Shown piece after piece: positions 9,282 to 18,890 of a stretch of DNA of 64,000 nucleotides; the stretch's first letter is position 1, and the number at the start of each line of letters is the position of its first letter. The notes below the pieces were generated by a model, which was not told the origin of the DNA, made no database searches, and was given only the letters and a program-made list of their open reading frames with translations. The translations under genes and the position numbers were made by a program. The DNA comes from Shimia sp965227725 (GTDB lineage: Bacteria > Pseudomonadota > Alphaproteobacteria > Rhodobacterales > Rhodobacteraceae): contig NZ_CBDDGH010000005.1 in the NCBI RefSeq assembly GCF_965227725.1, positions 682,001 through 746,000 of the forward strand, given 5' to 3'.

Positions 9282-11738
9282 GTGGCAACGGAATTTCCTA
9301 CTCAGGCACGGGTGGTCATCGTGGGTGGCGGTGTGATGGGCGTTGGATTGGCCTATCATCTGGCCCATGAGGGCTGGGGCGCAGGGACGGTTCTGCTTGA
9401 GAAGGCCGAGTTGACCAGCGGAAGCACCTGGCACGCGGCAGGGCAGATCACCCATTCGACCTCCAGCTTCGGCCTTGGCAAATGTGTGGACTACAACATT
9501 GGTCTCTATTCCGGCGCGCTTGAGGCGGAGACCGGCCAACCTGTGACATGGCATGGTTGCGGCTCGTTCCGGCTGGCCTATACCGAAGATGAAATGGACT
9601 GGCTGCGCCACACGCTGTCGGTGGGCCGCGCGCTGGGGTTCAATATCTCGCTGGTCGGGCCGGATGAGATCGCCAAACACCATCCGTTTTATAACCTTGA
9701 GGGCGTTTTGGGGGCGCTGCACACGCCCGATGATGGCCATGTGGATCCTACAAATGTGACCATGGCCATGGCGGCAGGCGCACGTCAAAAGGGCGTGCGG
9801 ATCATCCGCCATTGCCGTGCTACCAACATCACCCAGGCACCAAGTGGCGAATGGCTGGTTGAAACCGAGCAGGGCACCATCCGCTGTGAGCATGTGGTGA
9901 ATGCGGGCGGAACCTATGCGCGGCAGATGGGCGAATGGTCCGGCCTGCAACTTCCCATGACCTCGATGACGCATCATTATTTTGTCACAGAACCTGTGCC
10001 GGAATTCGCAGCGCTTGAGCGCGAACTGCCGGTGATCCGCGATGATCGCAAGGTCTCTGGCTATATCCGGATGGAGCAGAAACGCGGGCTAATCGGGATT
10101 TACGAGAAGAGCAATCCGAATTCCGTCTGGCATGATCACTGCCCTTGGGACTACGAAAACTGGCTGTTTGACGCGGATTATGACCGCGTGATGCCTTGGC
10201 TTGAGGAAAGCCTCAACCGGATGCCGATCTTTGCGGAATTGGGCATTCAGCGAGAGGTGCATGGCGCGATTAGCCATCCGCCAGATGGCAATCCGCTGAT
10301 CGGGCCTGCACCGGGCGTGCGCAATTATTGGTGCTGTTGCGGCACGCAAATCGGCATCGGCTGGGGGCCGGGGCTGACCCGTGAACTGGCGCGCTGGATG
10401 GTGCATGGGGCGGCGGATATCTCCATGCGGGAGTTTGATCCGCGCCGCTTTGGCAGCTACGCCAGCAAAGCATGGCAAGTCACAAAGGCGGAGGAAGACT
10501 ACTGCCTGCGTCATGAGATCCCGTTTCCGCATTACAACCGCTTGGCCGGGCGACCGATCAAACCCTCGCCGCTCTACGAGACTTTGAAAGCCAAGGGGGC
10601 GGTGCATGAGGAGGTCTATGGCTTTGAGCGCCCGCGCTGGTTTGCGCAGGGCGACGTGGCGCAGCAGGATCACTACTCCTTCCGTCGCACGGCAGTGGAC
10701 GACATGGTCGCTGCGGAGGTTAAGGCGGTACGGGAACGGGTCGGCGTCATGGATGTCACGGCGTTTACCAAAGTTGAGGTGTCCGGCCCGGATGCCTACG
10801 CGCTTTTGGACAGGCTGACCGCCAATCGGATGCCGCAGAAAGATGGGGCAATCACGCTCACCCATATGCTGAATAAGCGGGGACGGATCGAGCTGGAAAT
10901 AACAATCCTACGCATGAATAAAGATAGGTATTATCTTGTTTGTGCTGCGTTTTTTGAACAACGCCTTCTGGACCATCTGGCGCACAACCGCACTGACGCG
11001 CAGGTGGTGGTGACGCCGCTTTCAGAAGCCTGGGCGGCTTTGACGCTCAACGGACCAAAGAGCCGAGACGTGCTGGGCGCTTGTACGGAAACAGATTTGT
11101 CCAACGTGGCGTTCCGCTGGCTGTCTGCTCAAGAGGTCACTGTTGCTGGCCATCAGCTCTGGGCACTGCGCATGTCTTATGCCGGAGAGTTGGGCTGGGA
11201 GTTGCACATGCCTGCCGAGGCCTGTCTGGACGTTTACAACGCGCTCTGGGCTGCTGGCGCGCCGCATGGGATCGCGGATTATGGCAGCTTCGCCATGAAC
11301 GTGATGCGCATGGAGAAGGGTTTCAAAGGCGCGGGCGAGTTGACCAATGAGGTCACTTTGGCGGAGGCAGACGTGTTGCGGTTTGTGCGCGCGGACAAAA
11401 CATTCCTCGGACGGGAGCTGACCCTGAACCGGGATCTGCCTTGGGTCTGTGCTTACCTAGAAATTGAGCCGGACGGGGAAATTGACGGCCATAGCGGCGA
11501 GGCGGTTCTGCACAATGGTGAGGTTGTCGGGGCAACAAGCTCTGTCGCATATGGGCCAACTCTCGGCAAAATTCTCGCTTTTGCCTATGTGAAGCCAGCA
11601 GCCGCAGCACCCGGCACTGATCTGGAGGTGGTCATTCATGGGCAGCCGCGACAGGCGCGTGTGCTTGGGCAACCGGCCTATGATCCGGATAGCCTGCGCC
11701 CGAGAGCGGATGCGCGCGAGGTGGCCACATGTCCTTAG
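9282..11738 (+). CDS. FAD-dependent oxidoreductase with GcvT domain (dimethylglycine/sarcosine dehydrogenase-like)
   Basis: An 818-residue two-part enzyme. The N-terminal DAO domain (about 1-400) has the FAD loop GGGVMG at 15-20 and STWHAAG with H51, the residue that carries FAD covalently in dimethylglycine and sarcosine dehydrogenases. The C-terminal part (about 420-810) is the GcvT/aminomethyltransferase fold that takes the released one-carbon unit onto tetrahydrofolate. The start is a GTG with AGGAGG eight bases upstream. Paired with the divergent Rieske demethylase it would continue stepwise N-demethylation of a methylated amine. The exact substrate is unknown. It overlaps the next gene by 10 bp. 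Confidence 0.88.
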   Translation: MATEFPTQARVVIVGGGVMGVGLAYHLAHEGWGAGTVLLEKAELTSGSTWHAAGQITHSTSSFGLGKCVDYNIGLYSGALEAETGQPVTWHGCGSFRLAYTEDEMDWLRHTLSVGRALGFNISLVGPDEIAKHHPFYNLEGVLGALHTPDDGHVDPTNVTMAMAAGARQKGVRIIRHCRATNITQAPSGEWLVETEQGTIRCEHVVNAGGTYARQMGEWSGLQLPMTSMTHHYFVTEPVPEFAALERELPVIRDDRKVSGYIRMEQKRGLIGIYEKSNPNSVWHDHCPWDYENWLFDADYDRVMPWLEESLNRMPIFAELGIQREVHGAISHPPDGNPLIGPAPGVRNYWCCCGTQIGIGWGPGLTRELARWMVHGAADISMREFDPRRFGSYASKAWQVTKAEEDYCLRHEIPFPHYNRLAGRPIKPSPLYETLKAKGAVHEEVYGFERPRWFAQGDVAQQDHYSFRRTAVDDMVAAEVKAVRERVGVMDVTAFTKVEVSGPDAYALLDRLTANRMPQKDGAITLTHMLNKRGRIELEITILRMNKDRYYLVCAAFFEQRLLDHLAHNRTDAQVVVTPLSEAWAALTLNGPKSRDVLGACTETDLSNVAFRWLSAQEVTVAGHQLWALRMSYAGELGWELHMPAEACLDVYNALWAAGAPHGIADYGSFAMNVMRMEKGFKGAGELTNEVTLAEADVLRFVRADKTFLGRELTLNRDLPWVCAYLEIEPDGEIDGHSGEAVLHNGEVVGATSSVAYGPTLGKILAFAYVKPAAAAPGTDLEVVIHGQPRQARVLGQPAYDPDSLRPRADAREVATCP

Positions 11739-12832
11739 TCAAGCTTTCGCTCTGGTCCGTGGACCTGACCAGCCATGAAAACTACTACATGGCTGAGGGC
11801 AAAAGCTGCACGACCGTGGAAAGCCATGTGCTGTGTCTTGAGACAAAAGAGGGCCTGAAGGGGTGGGGCGAAGTCTGTCCGATCCCACATTACCTGCCTG
11901 CCTTTGCAAAGGGTGTACCCAGTGCGGTTGTCGAGATGGCACCGGAAATCCTCGGGGCCGAGCTGGCAGGCGTGGATGCGCTGATGCACCGACTGGATGC
12001 GCATCTGATCGGCCACCCGCATGCCAAATCGCTTGTCGATATCGCGCTCTGGGACCTTTGGGGGAAGATCACAGGGCAACCGCTCTATGCCTTGCTTGGC
12101 GGGCGGACGCGGCGGGATATGCCGCTTTATCATTCGATCACCTGTATTGCGCCGGATGAGATGGCAAGGATCGCCAAGGAAGCCTACGCCACAGGCATCA
12201 GGCAGTTTCAGGTGAAGCTGGGCGCGGATGCAGACTGGCAAGCGGATGCGGAACGCCTGATCAAAGTGCGTGAGGCGGTGGGCATGGGGCCGATTGTCTA
12301 TGGCGACTGGAACTGCGGGGCCACGCGCCTGCAGGCCACGCGCACAGGGCGGGCGGTGGCGTATCTGGATGTGATGCTGGAGCAGCCCTGCAAGACGCTT
12401 GAGGACTGCGCGGCGGTGCGACAGGCCTCAGGTTTGCCCATGAAACTGGATGAGGGCGCGCATGATCTTGGCTCTTTGTTGAAGGCCTATGAGCTTGGCA
12501 TCATGGATGCGGTGGCCCTGAAACTCTCCAAGTTTGGCGGGTTATCCGCCATGCGCCGCGCACGGGATCTCACGGTGCATCTTGGGGCTGAGATTTGTGC
12601 TGAATGCACCTGGGGCTCAGACATTGTGACCGCCGCGGCGCTGCATTTTGCGGCCTCAACTCCCAAAGGCTCCTTGCTGAACACCTGTGATCTTTCAGGC
12701 TACGTTAGCCCGCGACTATGCCCTGAGGCGCCGACACGCAGCGCGGGCCGCATTGCGCCGCCGGAAGGGCCGGGATTGGGGGTAGCACCGGATCTGGATG
12801 TCTTGGGATCGCCAATTTTAGAGCTGGAGTGA
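11729..12832 (+). CDS. Mandelate racemase/muconate lactonizing enzyme family protein (betaine epimerase-like)
   Basis: A 367-residue enolase-superfamily protein. Visible catalytic elements are the lysine in FQVKLG (near residue 164), metal ligands in GDWNC, LEQPC and KLDEG, and the second-face lysine in VALKLSKFGG. Lysines on both faces of the barrel are characteristic of racemases and epimerases that act next to a carboxylate. The motifs and their spacing recall 4-hydroxyproline betaine 2-epimerase (HpbD) as I remember it, and the Rieske and flavoprotein neighbours agree with betaine catabolism. This is inference; other amino acid derivatives remain possible. Confidence 0.8.
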   Translation: MSLVKLSLWSVDLTSHENYYMAEGKSCTTVESHVLCLETKEGLKGWGEVCPIPHYLPAFAKGVPSAVVEMAPEILGAELAGVDALMHRLDAHLIGHPHAKSLVDIALWDLWGKITGQPLYALLGGRTRRDMPLYHSITCIAPDEMARIAKEAYATGIRQFQVKLGADADWQADAERLIKVREAVGMGPIVYGDWNCGATRLQATRTGRAVAYLDVMLEQPCKTLEDCAAVRQASGLPMKLDEGAHDLGSLLKAYELGIMDAVALKLSKFGGLSAMRRARDLTVHLGAEICAECTWGSDIVTAAALHFAASTPKGSLLNTCDLSGYVSPRLCPEAPTRSAGRIAPPEGPGLGVAPDLDVLGSPILELE

Positions 12833-14113
12833 ATGATGAACAGAGTGCACAGCCAAGCGGAGTGGATCGCGCGCGCGCAGGAAGTTCTGCCGGCGGCGGG
12901 ATTTGGCAATTTTGACGCAGACATTATCATCGCACGTGGTGAGGGCAGCCGGGTTTGGGATGAAAACGGCAAGGAATACGTCGACTATCTGATTGGCTCC
13001 GGTCCGATGCTTTTGGGTCATGGCCATCCGGAAGTTATGGAGGCCGTGCTTGAGCAACTGCCGAATGGCATGACGTTTTTCGCCAACAACACCAAAGGCA
13101 TCGAACTGGCAGAAGCGATCGTAGAGGCGGTGCCCTGTTGTGAGCAGGTGCGTTTTGTCACCTCTGGCGGGGAGGCGGATATGTATGCCATCCGTCTGGC
13201 GCGGGCCTATACCGGCCGCGACAAGATTCTGAAGTTTGAGGGCGGCTACCACGGGATGAGTGCAGAGGCGCAGATGAGCCTTGCCCCAAGTAAGCGCGTG
13301 AATTTTCCGCAAGCTGTGCCGGACAGCGCAGGCATTCCGCAAGGCGTGGCCGATCAGATGCTGATCGCGCCCTTTAATGATCTGGACGCGGTGGCGGCGC
13401 TACTCTCAGAACATGCGGATATCGCGGCAATCATCGTGGAGCCGCTGCAACGTATCATCCCGCCGGAGCCAGGTTTCCTGCAGGGGCTGCGCGCGCTCTG
13501 TGACAAGCACCACGTGATGCTTATCTTTGATGAAATTGTCACCGGATTTCGGCTCGCCTATGGCGGAGCGCAGGACCGTTATGGCGTGACGCCAGATATT
13601 TGCACCCTTGGCAAAATCATCGGGGGTGGCTTTCCGCTCGCAGCGCTGGGGGCCAGTCGCGAGATCATGGCGCATTTTGACAAGCCCGTCATCGGCCCGG
13701 AAAAATGGCTCATGCAGCTTGGCACCTTGTCCGGCAATCCCGTTGCGGCCACAGCGGGGCTGAAGACCATGGAGGTGCTGCGGCGCGAAGGAACTTATGA
13801 CAAGCTGCGTGAAACCGGGCGCAGGCTGCAGGATGTGCAACGCGATGCGCTCACCTCCGCTGGGATCACCCATCAGATCGTCGGAGATGAAACGCTGTTT
13901 GATCTCTATTTCACCGGGTCCCCTTGCCGGGACTATCGCAGCGCGCAGCACGATGTGCCGAAAAAAAACGCACTCTATAATGCCACCTTGCGCGCGCATG
14001 GCGTGTTTAAATCTCCGGGCAAACTCTACCCGTCGCTGGCGCTGACAGAAGCTGATCTGGAGCTGACCAAGCGTGCTGTTTCTGAAGCTGTTAGGGCCAT
14101 TGCCGAAGGCTAG
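12833..14113 (+). CDS. Class III aminotransferase (glutamate-1-semialdehyde aminomutase-like)
   Basis: A 426-residue PLP aminotransferase. The PLP lysine is in TLGKIIGGGFP (near 262); FDEIVTGFR provides the aspartate that contacts the pyridine nitrogen; FVTSGGEADMYAIRLAR binds the cofactor phosphate. The sequence is nearer to the HemL-like branch than to ornithine aminotransferase, but the genomic setting argues against tetrapyrrole synthesis. It starts at one of two tandem ATGs (12833 or 12836) immediately after the preceding stop codon. Its likely part is removal or rearrangement of the amino group of the demethylated intermediate. Confidence 0.85.
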   Translation: MMNRVHSQAEWIARAQEVLPAAGFGNFDADIIIARGEGSRVWDENGKEYVDYLIGSGPMLLGHGHPEVMEAVLEQLPNGMTFFANNTKGIELAEAIVEAVPCCEQVRFVTSGGEADMYAIRLARAYTGRDKILKFEGGYHGMSAEAQMSLAPSKRVNFPQAVPDSAGIPQGVADQMLIAPFNDLDAVAALLSEHADIAAIIVEPLQRIIPPEPGFLQGLRALCDKHHVMLIFDEIVTGFRLAYGGAQDRYGVTPDICTLGKIIGGGFPLAALGASREIMAHFDKPVIGPEKWLMQLGTLSGNPVAATAGLKTMEVLRREGTYDKLRETGRRLQDVQRDALTSAGITHQIVGDETLFDLYFTGSPCRDYRSAQHDVPKKNALYNATLRAHGVFKSPGKLYPSLALTEADLELTKRAVSEAVRAIAEG

Positions 14114-14317
14114 TTTTCGGAAAGGCGAACTCGCAGGACATGAGCTACCCCGATCCCTGCGCTCCCCCTTAGAAACGCGCATATTTTGAGCTGTGCCATT
14201 TTTTTTGGCAAAGCTCTTGGGCGGCGGAGGAAATGTGTTAACGTGCTCCTACCTGAAACTTGACCAAGAAGTAAAAACACGAACGGTTGTTTCACAAGCC
14301 ACCAACAGGGGAAAAAG

Positions 14318-15310
14318 ATGAGTAAAATAGGCAATTTAAACCGGCGCTTATTGCTGGCGTCGGCATTGGGCTTTGGTCTGGTCGCTGGCGCAGGTGCGGC
14401 AGTGGCAGACGCGGTCAAAGTCTCTGCGATCTACACGCTGCCCGTTGAGCAGCAATGGATCAGCCGCATTCATAAGGCGCTGAACGCGGCGGCTGAGCGT
14501 GGCGATATCGAATACACATTCTCTGAAAATGTGGCTAACTCCGACTATGAGCGCGTGATGCGGGAATATGCGGAGCAGGGCGCGCAGCTGGTTGTTGGCG
14601 AAGTCTTTGGCCTTGAGCGCGCCGCGCGCAAAGTGGCAAAGGATTATCCTGAAACCGCCTTCTTGATGGGGTCGTCCTTTGGTCCGGTCGCACCGAATTT
14701 CTCGGTGTTTGACAACTGGATCCACGAGCCGAGCTATCTCTCTGGCATGATTGCGGGCAAGGCGACCGAGAGCAATGTGATCGGCATGGTCGGCGGCTAT
14801 GCGATCCCTGAGGTGAACCGCCTGATGCATGCCTTCATGGACGGTGCGCGCGAAGTGAACCCAGAGGTCAAGTTTATCGTGAACTTCATCGACAGCTGGT
14901 ATGATCCACCCAAAGCCAAAGAGAGCGCCTTTGCGATGATGGATGCGGGCGCGGACGTGATGTATGCGGAGCGCTTTGGCGTGTCAGACGCGGCTGTGGA
15001 ACGCGGTGTGAAGGCCGTGGGCAACGTGATCGACACCTCTGGTGACTATCCGGGCACCATTCTGGCCTCAGCCCTGTGGCACATGGAAGCCACCATCGAC
15101 AAAGCCATCGCCAACGTCAAAGGCGGCAGCTTTGAGGCGGCTGACTATGGTCAATACAGCTACATGGCTTACGGCGGCGGCTCTCTGGTTCTGGATGAAG
15201 CCTTGGTGCCTGCCGAGGTGGTCGATGCTGTGCGTGCCAAGGAGACCGAGATCATGGACGGCCTGTTCCGTGTGAACGTGAACGACGCACGCCCCGTGTC
15301 TGACAACTGA
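14318..15310 (+). CDS. BMP-family ABC transporter substrate-binding protein
   Basis: A 330-residue periplasmic protein. The signal peptide is basic at the start (SKIGNLNRRLLL), hydrophobic to about residue 29 and ends with AVADA. The mature part follows the BMP/PnrA pattern (EQGAQLVVGEVFG, MVGGYAIPEVNRLM), a family that binds nucleosides and related compounds. It is preceded by 204 bp of non-coding DNA and a good AGGGG site, and followed by an RNA hairpin, a usual way of making binding protein in excess over the membrane components. With the cytosine-deaminase-like gene downstream, a cyclic nitrogenous ligand is plausible. Confidence 0.88.
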   Translation: MSKIGNLNRRLLLASALGFGLVAGAGAAVADAVKVSAIYTLPVEQQWISRIHKALNAAAERGDIEYTFSENVANSDYERVMREYAEQGAQLVVGEVFGLERAARKVAKDYPETAFLMGSSFGPVAPNFSVFDNWIHEPSYLSGMIAGKATESNVIGMVGGYAIPEVNRLMHAFMDGAREVNPEVKFIVNFIDSWYDPPKAKESAFAMMDAGADVMYAERFGVSDAAVERGVKAVGNVIDTSGDYPGTILASALWHMEATIDKAIANVKGGSFEAADYGQYSYMAYGGGSLVLDEALVPAEVVDAVRAKETEIMDGLFRVNVNDARPVSDN

Positions 15311-15318
15311 TGACATAG

Positions 15319-15341
15319 GAGGCCGGCCATCCGCCGGCCTC
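15319..15341 (+). promoter_or_regulatory. Intercistronic hairpin covering the AGGAGG of the ABC ATPase gene
   Basis: GAGGCCGG (15319-15326) pairs with CCGGCCTC (15334-15341). The only Shine-Dalgarno-like AGGAGG before the ATPase start (15317-15322) is partly inside the stem and 28 bp from the ATG at 15350. The hairpin could protect the binding-protein message and lower translation of the ATPase. Confidence 0.55.
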
Positions 15342-15349
15342 ACACATCC

Positions 15350-16867
15350 ATGACACAGACAATTGTTCTATCCCTCAAAGGGCTCTCCAAGCGATTTGGC
15401 TCGGTTGTGGCCAATGACGACGTGAGCCTTGATTTGCATCAGGGTGAGGTGCTGGCGCTGCTTGGTGAAAACGGCGCAGGCAAAACCACGTTGATGAATA
15501 TGCTTTTCGGCCACTACTTGCCGGACAGCGGCGCCATTGATGTGCGCAACGAAATCGGCGCGATCGAGCCACTCACGCTGGGCCATCCGCAGGCAGCGCT
15601 CTCCGCGGGCATCGGCATGGTGCACCAGCACTTTACCTTGGCCGAAAACCTCAATGCGCTCGACAATATCGTGCTCGGCTCAGAGCCGCTTTGGCGGTTG
15701 CGTCGCGACAGTGCTATGGCACGCAGTAAGATCGAAAAGATCATGTCTGACACAGGCTTGCAGGTCGCTCTGGATGTGCCTGTCGGGCGGTTATCAGTGG
15801 GGGAACGGCAGCGTGTCGAGATCCTGAAGGCGCTTTACCGCGATGTGCGTATTCTGGTTCTGGACGAGCCGACCGCTGTGTTGACGCCGCAAGAGGCGGA
15901 CACGCTTTTTGAGAACATCGGCGCGATGACAAAGCGCGGATTGTCTGTGATCTTTATTTCTCACAAGCTGCGCGAAGTGCTTGCGTTTTCCCATCGCATC
16001 GCAGTGCTGAGGCACGGTGTGAAGGTGGGCGAGATCGCCACCAAAGATGCGGATGAACGCAGCATCGCGCGCATGATGGTGGGCGCGGATACGCCCGAAA
16101 CCCAGCGCGAGGAGATGGCGCCGGGCGCACCCATCATGACCCTGGAAAAGGTCTCAGTGACGGGCCGCTCAAAACGCGACAGCCTGACAAACGTAAGCTT
16201 TCAGGTCGCGCGCCATGAAATCCTTGGCATTGCCGGTGTGTCGGGCAACGGGCAAAGCGCGCTGGCTGGGCTGATCTCCGGTCTGAACATCCCCAGCAAC
16301 GGTGTGTTTAAGATCGACGGCGAAGCGATTGCCCATGGAAACCCCTCTGCGATGATCAAAGCGGGTGTGGGGCGCATCCCCGAAGACCGCCACCATGACG
16401 GCATCGTCGGCTCCATGAGTGTGGCCGAGAACATGGTGATCGAGCGGTTGAATGATCCTGAAGTGCAGTCCGGCGGCATTCTGAAACGTGAGGCGATTGC
16501 TGAGAACGCTGCGCGTTTGACGGAAGCCTATGACGTGCGCGGCCCAGGCGTGAGCGCGCGCGCACGGCTGCTGTCTGGCGGCAATATCCAGAAGCTCATT
16601 CTGGCGCGGGTGTTTGAACAATCGCCCAAGCTCATTTTGGCCAACCAGCCGACACGCGGTCTTGATATGGGGGCGGCTGCCGAGGTGGCCCGCCGCCTGC
16701 TTGAGGCGCGCAAACAAGGGGCCGGTGTGGTGTTGATCTCCGAAGATCTGGACGAGCTGCTTGGCCTGTCGGACCGGATCATGGTGATCCACGACGGTGA
16801 GCTGATCGAAGCCTTTACAAGAGACCGAGAGGAAATCGGTCTGATGATGGCAGGAGAATACGAATGA
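15350..16867 (+). CDS. ABC transporter ATPase with two nucleotide-binding domains
   Basis: A 505-residue tandem ATPase of the sugar/nucleoside importer type (RbsA/NupO layout). Domain 1 has Walker A GENGAGKTT, the signature LSVGERQRVEIL and Walker B LVLDEPT. Domain 2 is degenerate as usual, with GVSGNGQSAL in place of a standard Walker A, LLSGGNIQKLILAR, and LILANQPTRGLD in place of a Walker B glutamate. It energises the two permeases that follow; its stop overlaps the first permease start (ATGA). Confidence 0.92.
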   Translation: MTQTIVLSLKGLSKRFGSVVANDDVSLDLHQGEVLALLGENGAGKTTLMNMLFGHYLPDSGAIDVRNEIGAIEPLTLGHPQAALSAGIGMVHQHFTLAENLNALDNIVLGSEPLWRLRRDSAMARSKIEKIMSDTGLQVALDVPVGRLSVGERQRVEILKALYRDVRILVLDEPTAVLTPQEADTLFENIGAMTKRGLSVIFISHKLREVLAFSHRIAVLRHGVKVGEIATKDADERSIARMMVGADTPETQREEMAPGAPIMTLEKVSVTGRSKRDSLTNVSFQVARHEILGIAGVSGNGQSALAGLISGLNIPSNGVFKIDGEAIAHGNPSAMIKAGVGRIPEDRHHDGIVGSMSVAENMVIERLNDPEVQSGGILKREAIAENAARLTEAYDVRGPGVSARARLLSGGNIQKLILARVFEQSPKLILANQPTRGLDMGAAAEVARRLLEARKQGAGVVLISEDLDELLGLSDRIMVIHDGELIEAFTRDREEIGLMMAGEYE

Positions 16868-17913
16868 TCCGCATCGAGCCACGAAATGTGCCGTCGCGCG
16901 CGCTCACACTGGGCATTCCGGTGCTGTCAGCCTTGATAGCCTTGGCCTTAGCCGCGGTGCCGTTGATGTTTGCGGGAGCCAATGTCGGCACAGCATACGG
17001 CGAAATGTTTCGCGGGGTCTTTGGCTCCACCTTTGCTTTCACCGAAATGCTGACCCGCGCGACGCCTTTAATCTTCACCGGGCTCGCCGCTGCGCTCGCG
17101 TTCCGCGCGCGGCTCTGGAACATTGGTGCCGAAGGCCAGCTTTATCTTGGTGCCATGGCTGCGGTGGCTGTGGGCGCCGGGTTTCTTGATGTGCCCGCCA
17201 TTGTGCTGGTCCCGACCATCATTCTCTGCGGCTGTGCTGCGGGAGCAGCAGGCATGGTGGCCTCCACTGCGCTGAAGACCCGCTTTGGCGCAGATGAGGT
17301 GGTGACCACTTTGCTTTTGAACTTCATCATATTGATTTTTCTGCAATATATGCTGGAAGGTCCCTTGCAGGATCCCATGGGCCTTGGCTGGCCGCAAAGC
17401 GCGCCCATTCTGGATCAAGGCATGTTGCCGCCGCTGATGGAGCGGATGCGTGTGCACAGCGGGCTGATTATCGCGCTGGTTTGTGCGGTGGTGGCGCAAT
17501 TCATGCTTACCCGCTCCGTGTGGGGCTTCAAGCTGCGCGCGGTTGGTGAAAACGCGGCTGCCGCACGCCATGCAGGCATTCCCGTGAACCGCACCATGAT
17601 GAGCGTCGCGATTGTCTCTGGCGCGCTGGCTGGCATGGCGGGCGTGAGCGAAGTGGCCGGTTTGAAAGGCTATCTGACCGCTGATCTGTCGCCAGGTTTT
17701 GGCTACACGGGCATTGTGGTTGCGATGCTTGCCGGTCTATCGCCGGTGGGCGTGGTGATCTCCGCTTTGTTCATTGCGTCGGTCTTTGTTGGGGCAGATT
17801 CCATGAGCCGCGCCATGGGTGTGTCGTCATATCTGGCGGATCTGGTGGTGGCGATGTCTTTGCTCTGCGTGCTGATCGGGGCTTCTTCGCCCGGTTCCGC
17901 ATCGCGCGGGTGA
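16864..17913 (+). CDS. ABC transporter permease, BMP/nucleoside type (1)
   Basis: A 349-residue inner-membrane protein with about eight to ten hydrophobic segments and the EAA-like region FRARLWNIGAEGQLYLGA of the branched-chain/ribose permease family. It overlaps the ATPase gene by 4 bp and is followed after 22 bp by its partner permease. The two form the heterodimeric channel of the importer. Confidence 0.9.
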   Translation: MIRIEPRNVPSRALTLGIPVLSALIALALAAVPLMFAGANVGTAYGEMFRGVFGSTFAFTEMLTRATPLIFTGLAAALAFRARLWNIGAEGQLYLGAMAAVAVGAGFLDVPAIVLVPTIILCGCAAGAAGMVASTALKTRFGADEVVTTLLLNFIILIFLQYMLEGPLQDPMGLGWPQSAPILDQGMLPPLMERMRVHSGLIIALVCAVVAQFMLTRSVWGFKLRAVGENAAAARHAGIPVNRTMMSVAIVSGALAGMAGVSEVAGLKGYLTADLSPGFGYTGIVVAMLAGLSPVGVVISALFIASVFVGADSMSRAMGVSSYLADLVVAMSLLCVLIGASSPGSASRG

Positions 17914-17935
17914 CCTCCGGCAAAGGAGAAGTCGC

Positions 17936-18880
17936 ATGATGGATATTCTGAACATCCTGTTGAGCGAAAGCTTCTGGGCCGCCTCTCTGCGCATCGCAAC
18001 CCCGCTGATCTTTGGCGTTCTTGGTGCGCTTCTTTGTGAGAAGTCCGGCGTGTTAAACCTTGGTATCGAGGGGATTTTTGTGGCTGGTGCCATGTCGGGC
18101 TGGATGGCTGTTTGGCTGGGCGCAGGTCTTTGGGGCGGGGTTTTGGTCGCCGCAGGAGCGGGGGCCTTCTTTGGCCTCATCCATGCGCTGCTGACCGTGC
18201 CATTGGGGCTCAGCCAACACGTTTCGGGCCTTGGGGTTACGCTTTTTGCAACCTCAGTGAGCTATTTCACATACCGCACCGCCTTGCCCAATGTCTCTTC
18301 ACCACCACGCATCGAGCCGTTCCGCGCGCTTGATATTCCGGTGCTGTCTGACTTGCCGTTTCTGGGGCCAGTGCTGTTCCAACAAACAGCGCTGACCTGG
18401 CTCGCGCTGCTGATGGTCGTGGTCATTTGGTATGTGCTCTACCGCACGCCGCTTGGCGTTGCGATTCAGGCGGTGGGCGACAATCCGGACAGTGTCGACG
18501 CGCAGGGGCTATCTGTCTACGGCCTGCGGATTGGCGCGGTTGTGGCCGGCTCCGCGCTGATGGCGCTTGGCGGCGCGTTCCTCACCATGTCGGCCTTTGA
18601 TGCTTTCTTCTTTGGCATGGTGAACGGGCGCGGCTGGATCTGCATTGCGCTTGTGATCTTCGCAAGCTGGCGGCCGGGAAAAGCCTTGCTGGGGGCCTTG
18701 CTGTTTGGGGCATTTGACGCGTTGCAGGTGCGCCTGCAAACCGAAGTTGGCGCCGTGATCCCAAGCCAGGCGTTTCTGGCCGCACCTTATGTGTTGTCCA
18801 TTATTGCCCTTGTTGTGGCCGCCCGCCGCGCCGATTATCCGCGCGCGCTTCTGGCGCCATGGTTCAAAGGCCAACGTTGA
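17936..18880 (+). CDS. ABC transporter permease, BMP/nucleoside type (2)
   Basis: A 314-residue membrane protein of the same family as its upstream neighbour, with the motif LCEKSGVLNLGIEGIF and many hydrophobic helices. AAGGAG lies seven bases before the ATG at 17936 (a second ATG is at 17939). Second channel subunit of the importer. Confidence 0.9.
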   Translation: MMDILNILLSESFWAASLRIATPLIFGVLGALLCEKSGVLNLGIEGIFVAGAMSGWMAVWLGAGLWGGVLVAAGAGAFFGLIHALLTVPLGLSQHVSGLGVTLFATSVSYFTYRTALPNVSSPPRIEPFRALDIPVLSDLPFLGPVLFQQTALTWLALLMVVVIWYVLYRTPLGVAIQAVGDNPDSVDAQGLSVYGLRIGAVVAGSALMALGGAFLTMSAFDAFFFGMVNGRGWICIALVIFASWRPGKALLGALLFGAFDALQVRLQTEVGAVIPSQAFLAAPYVLSIIALVVAARRADYPRALLAPWFKGQR

Positions 18881-18890
18881 GGATTGAGAG

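Noticed and set aside
12833..14113. HemL (glutamate-1-semialdehyde aminomutase) for tetrapyrrole synthesis
   Set aside because: Alphaproteobacteria make aminolevulinate by the HemA condensation route, and the gene lies within a catabolic operon; only the fold relationship is kept.
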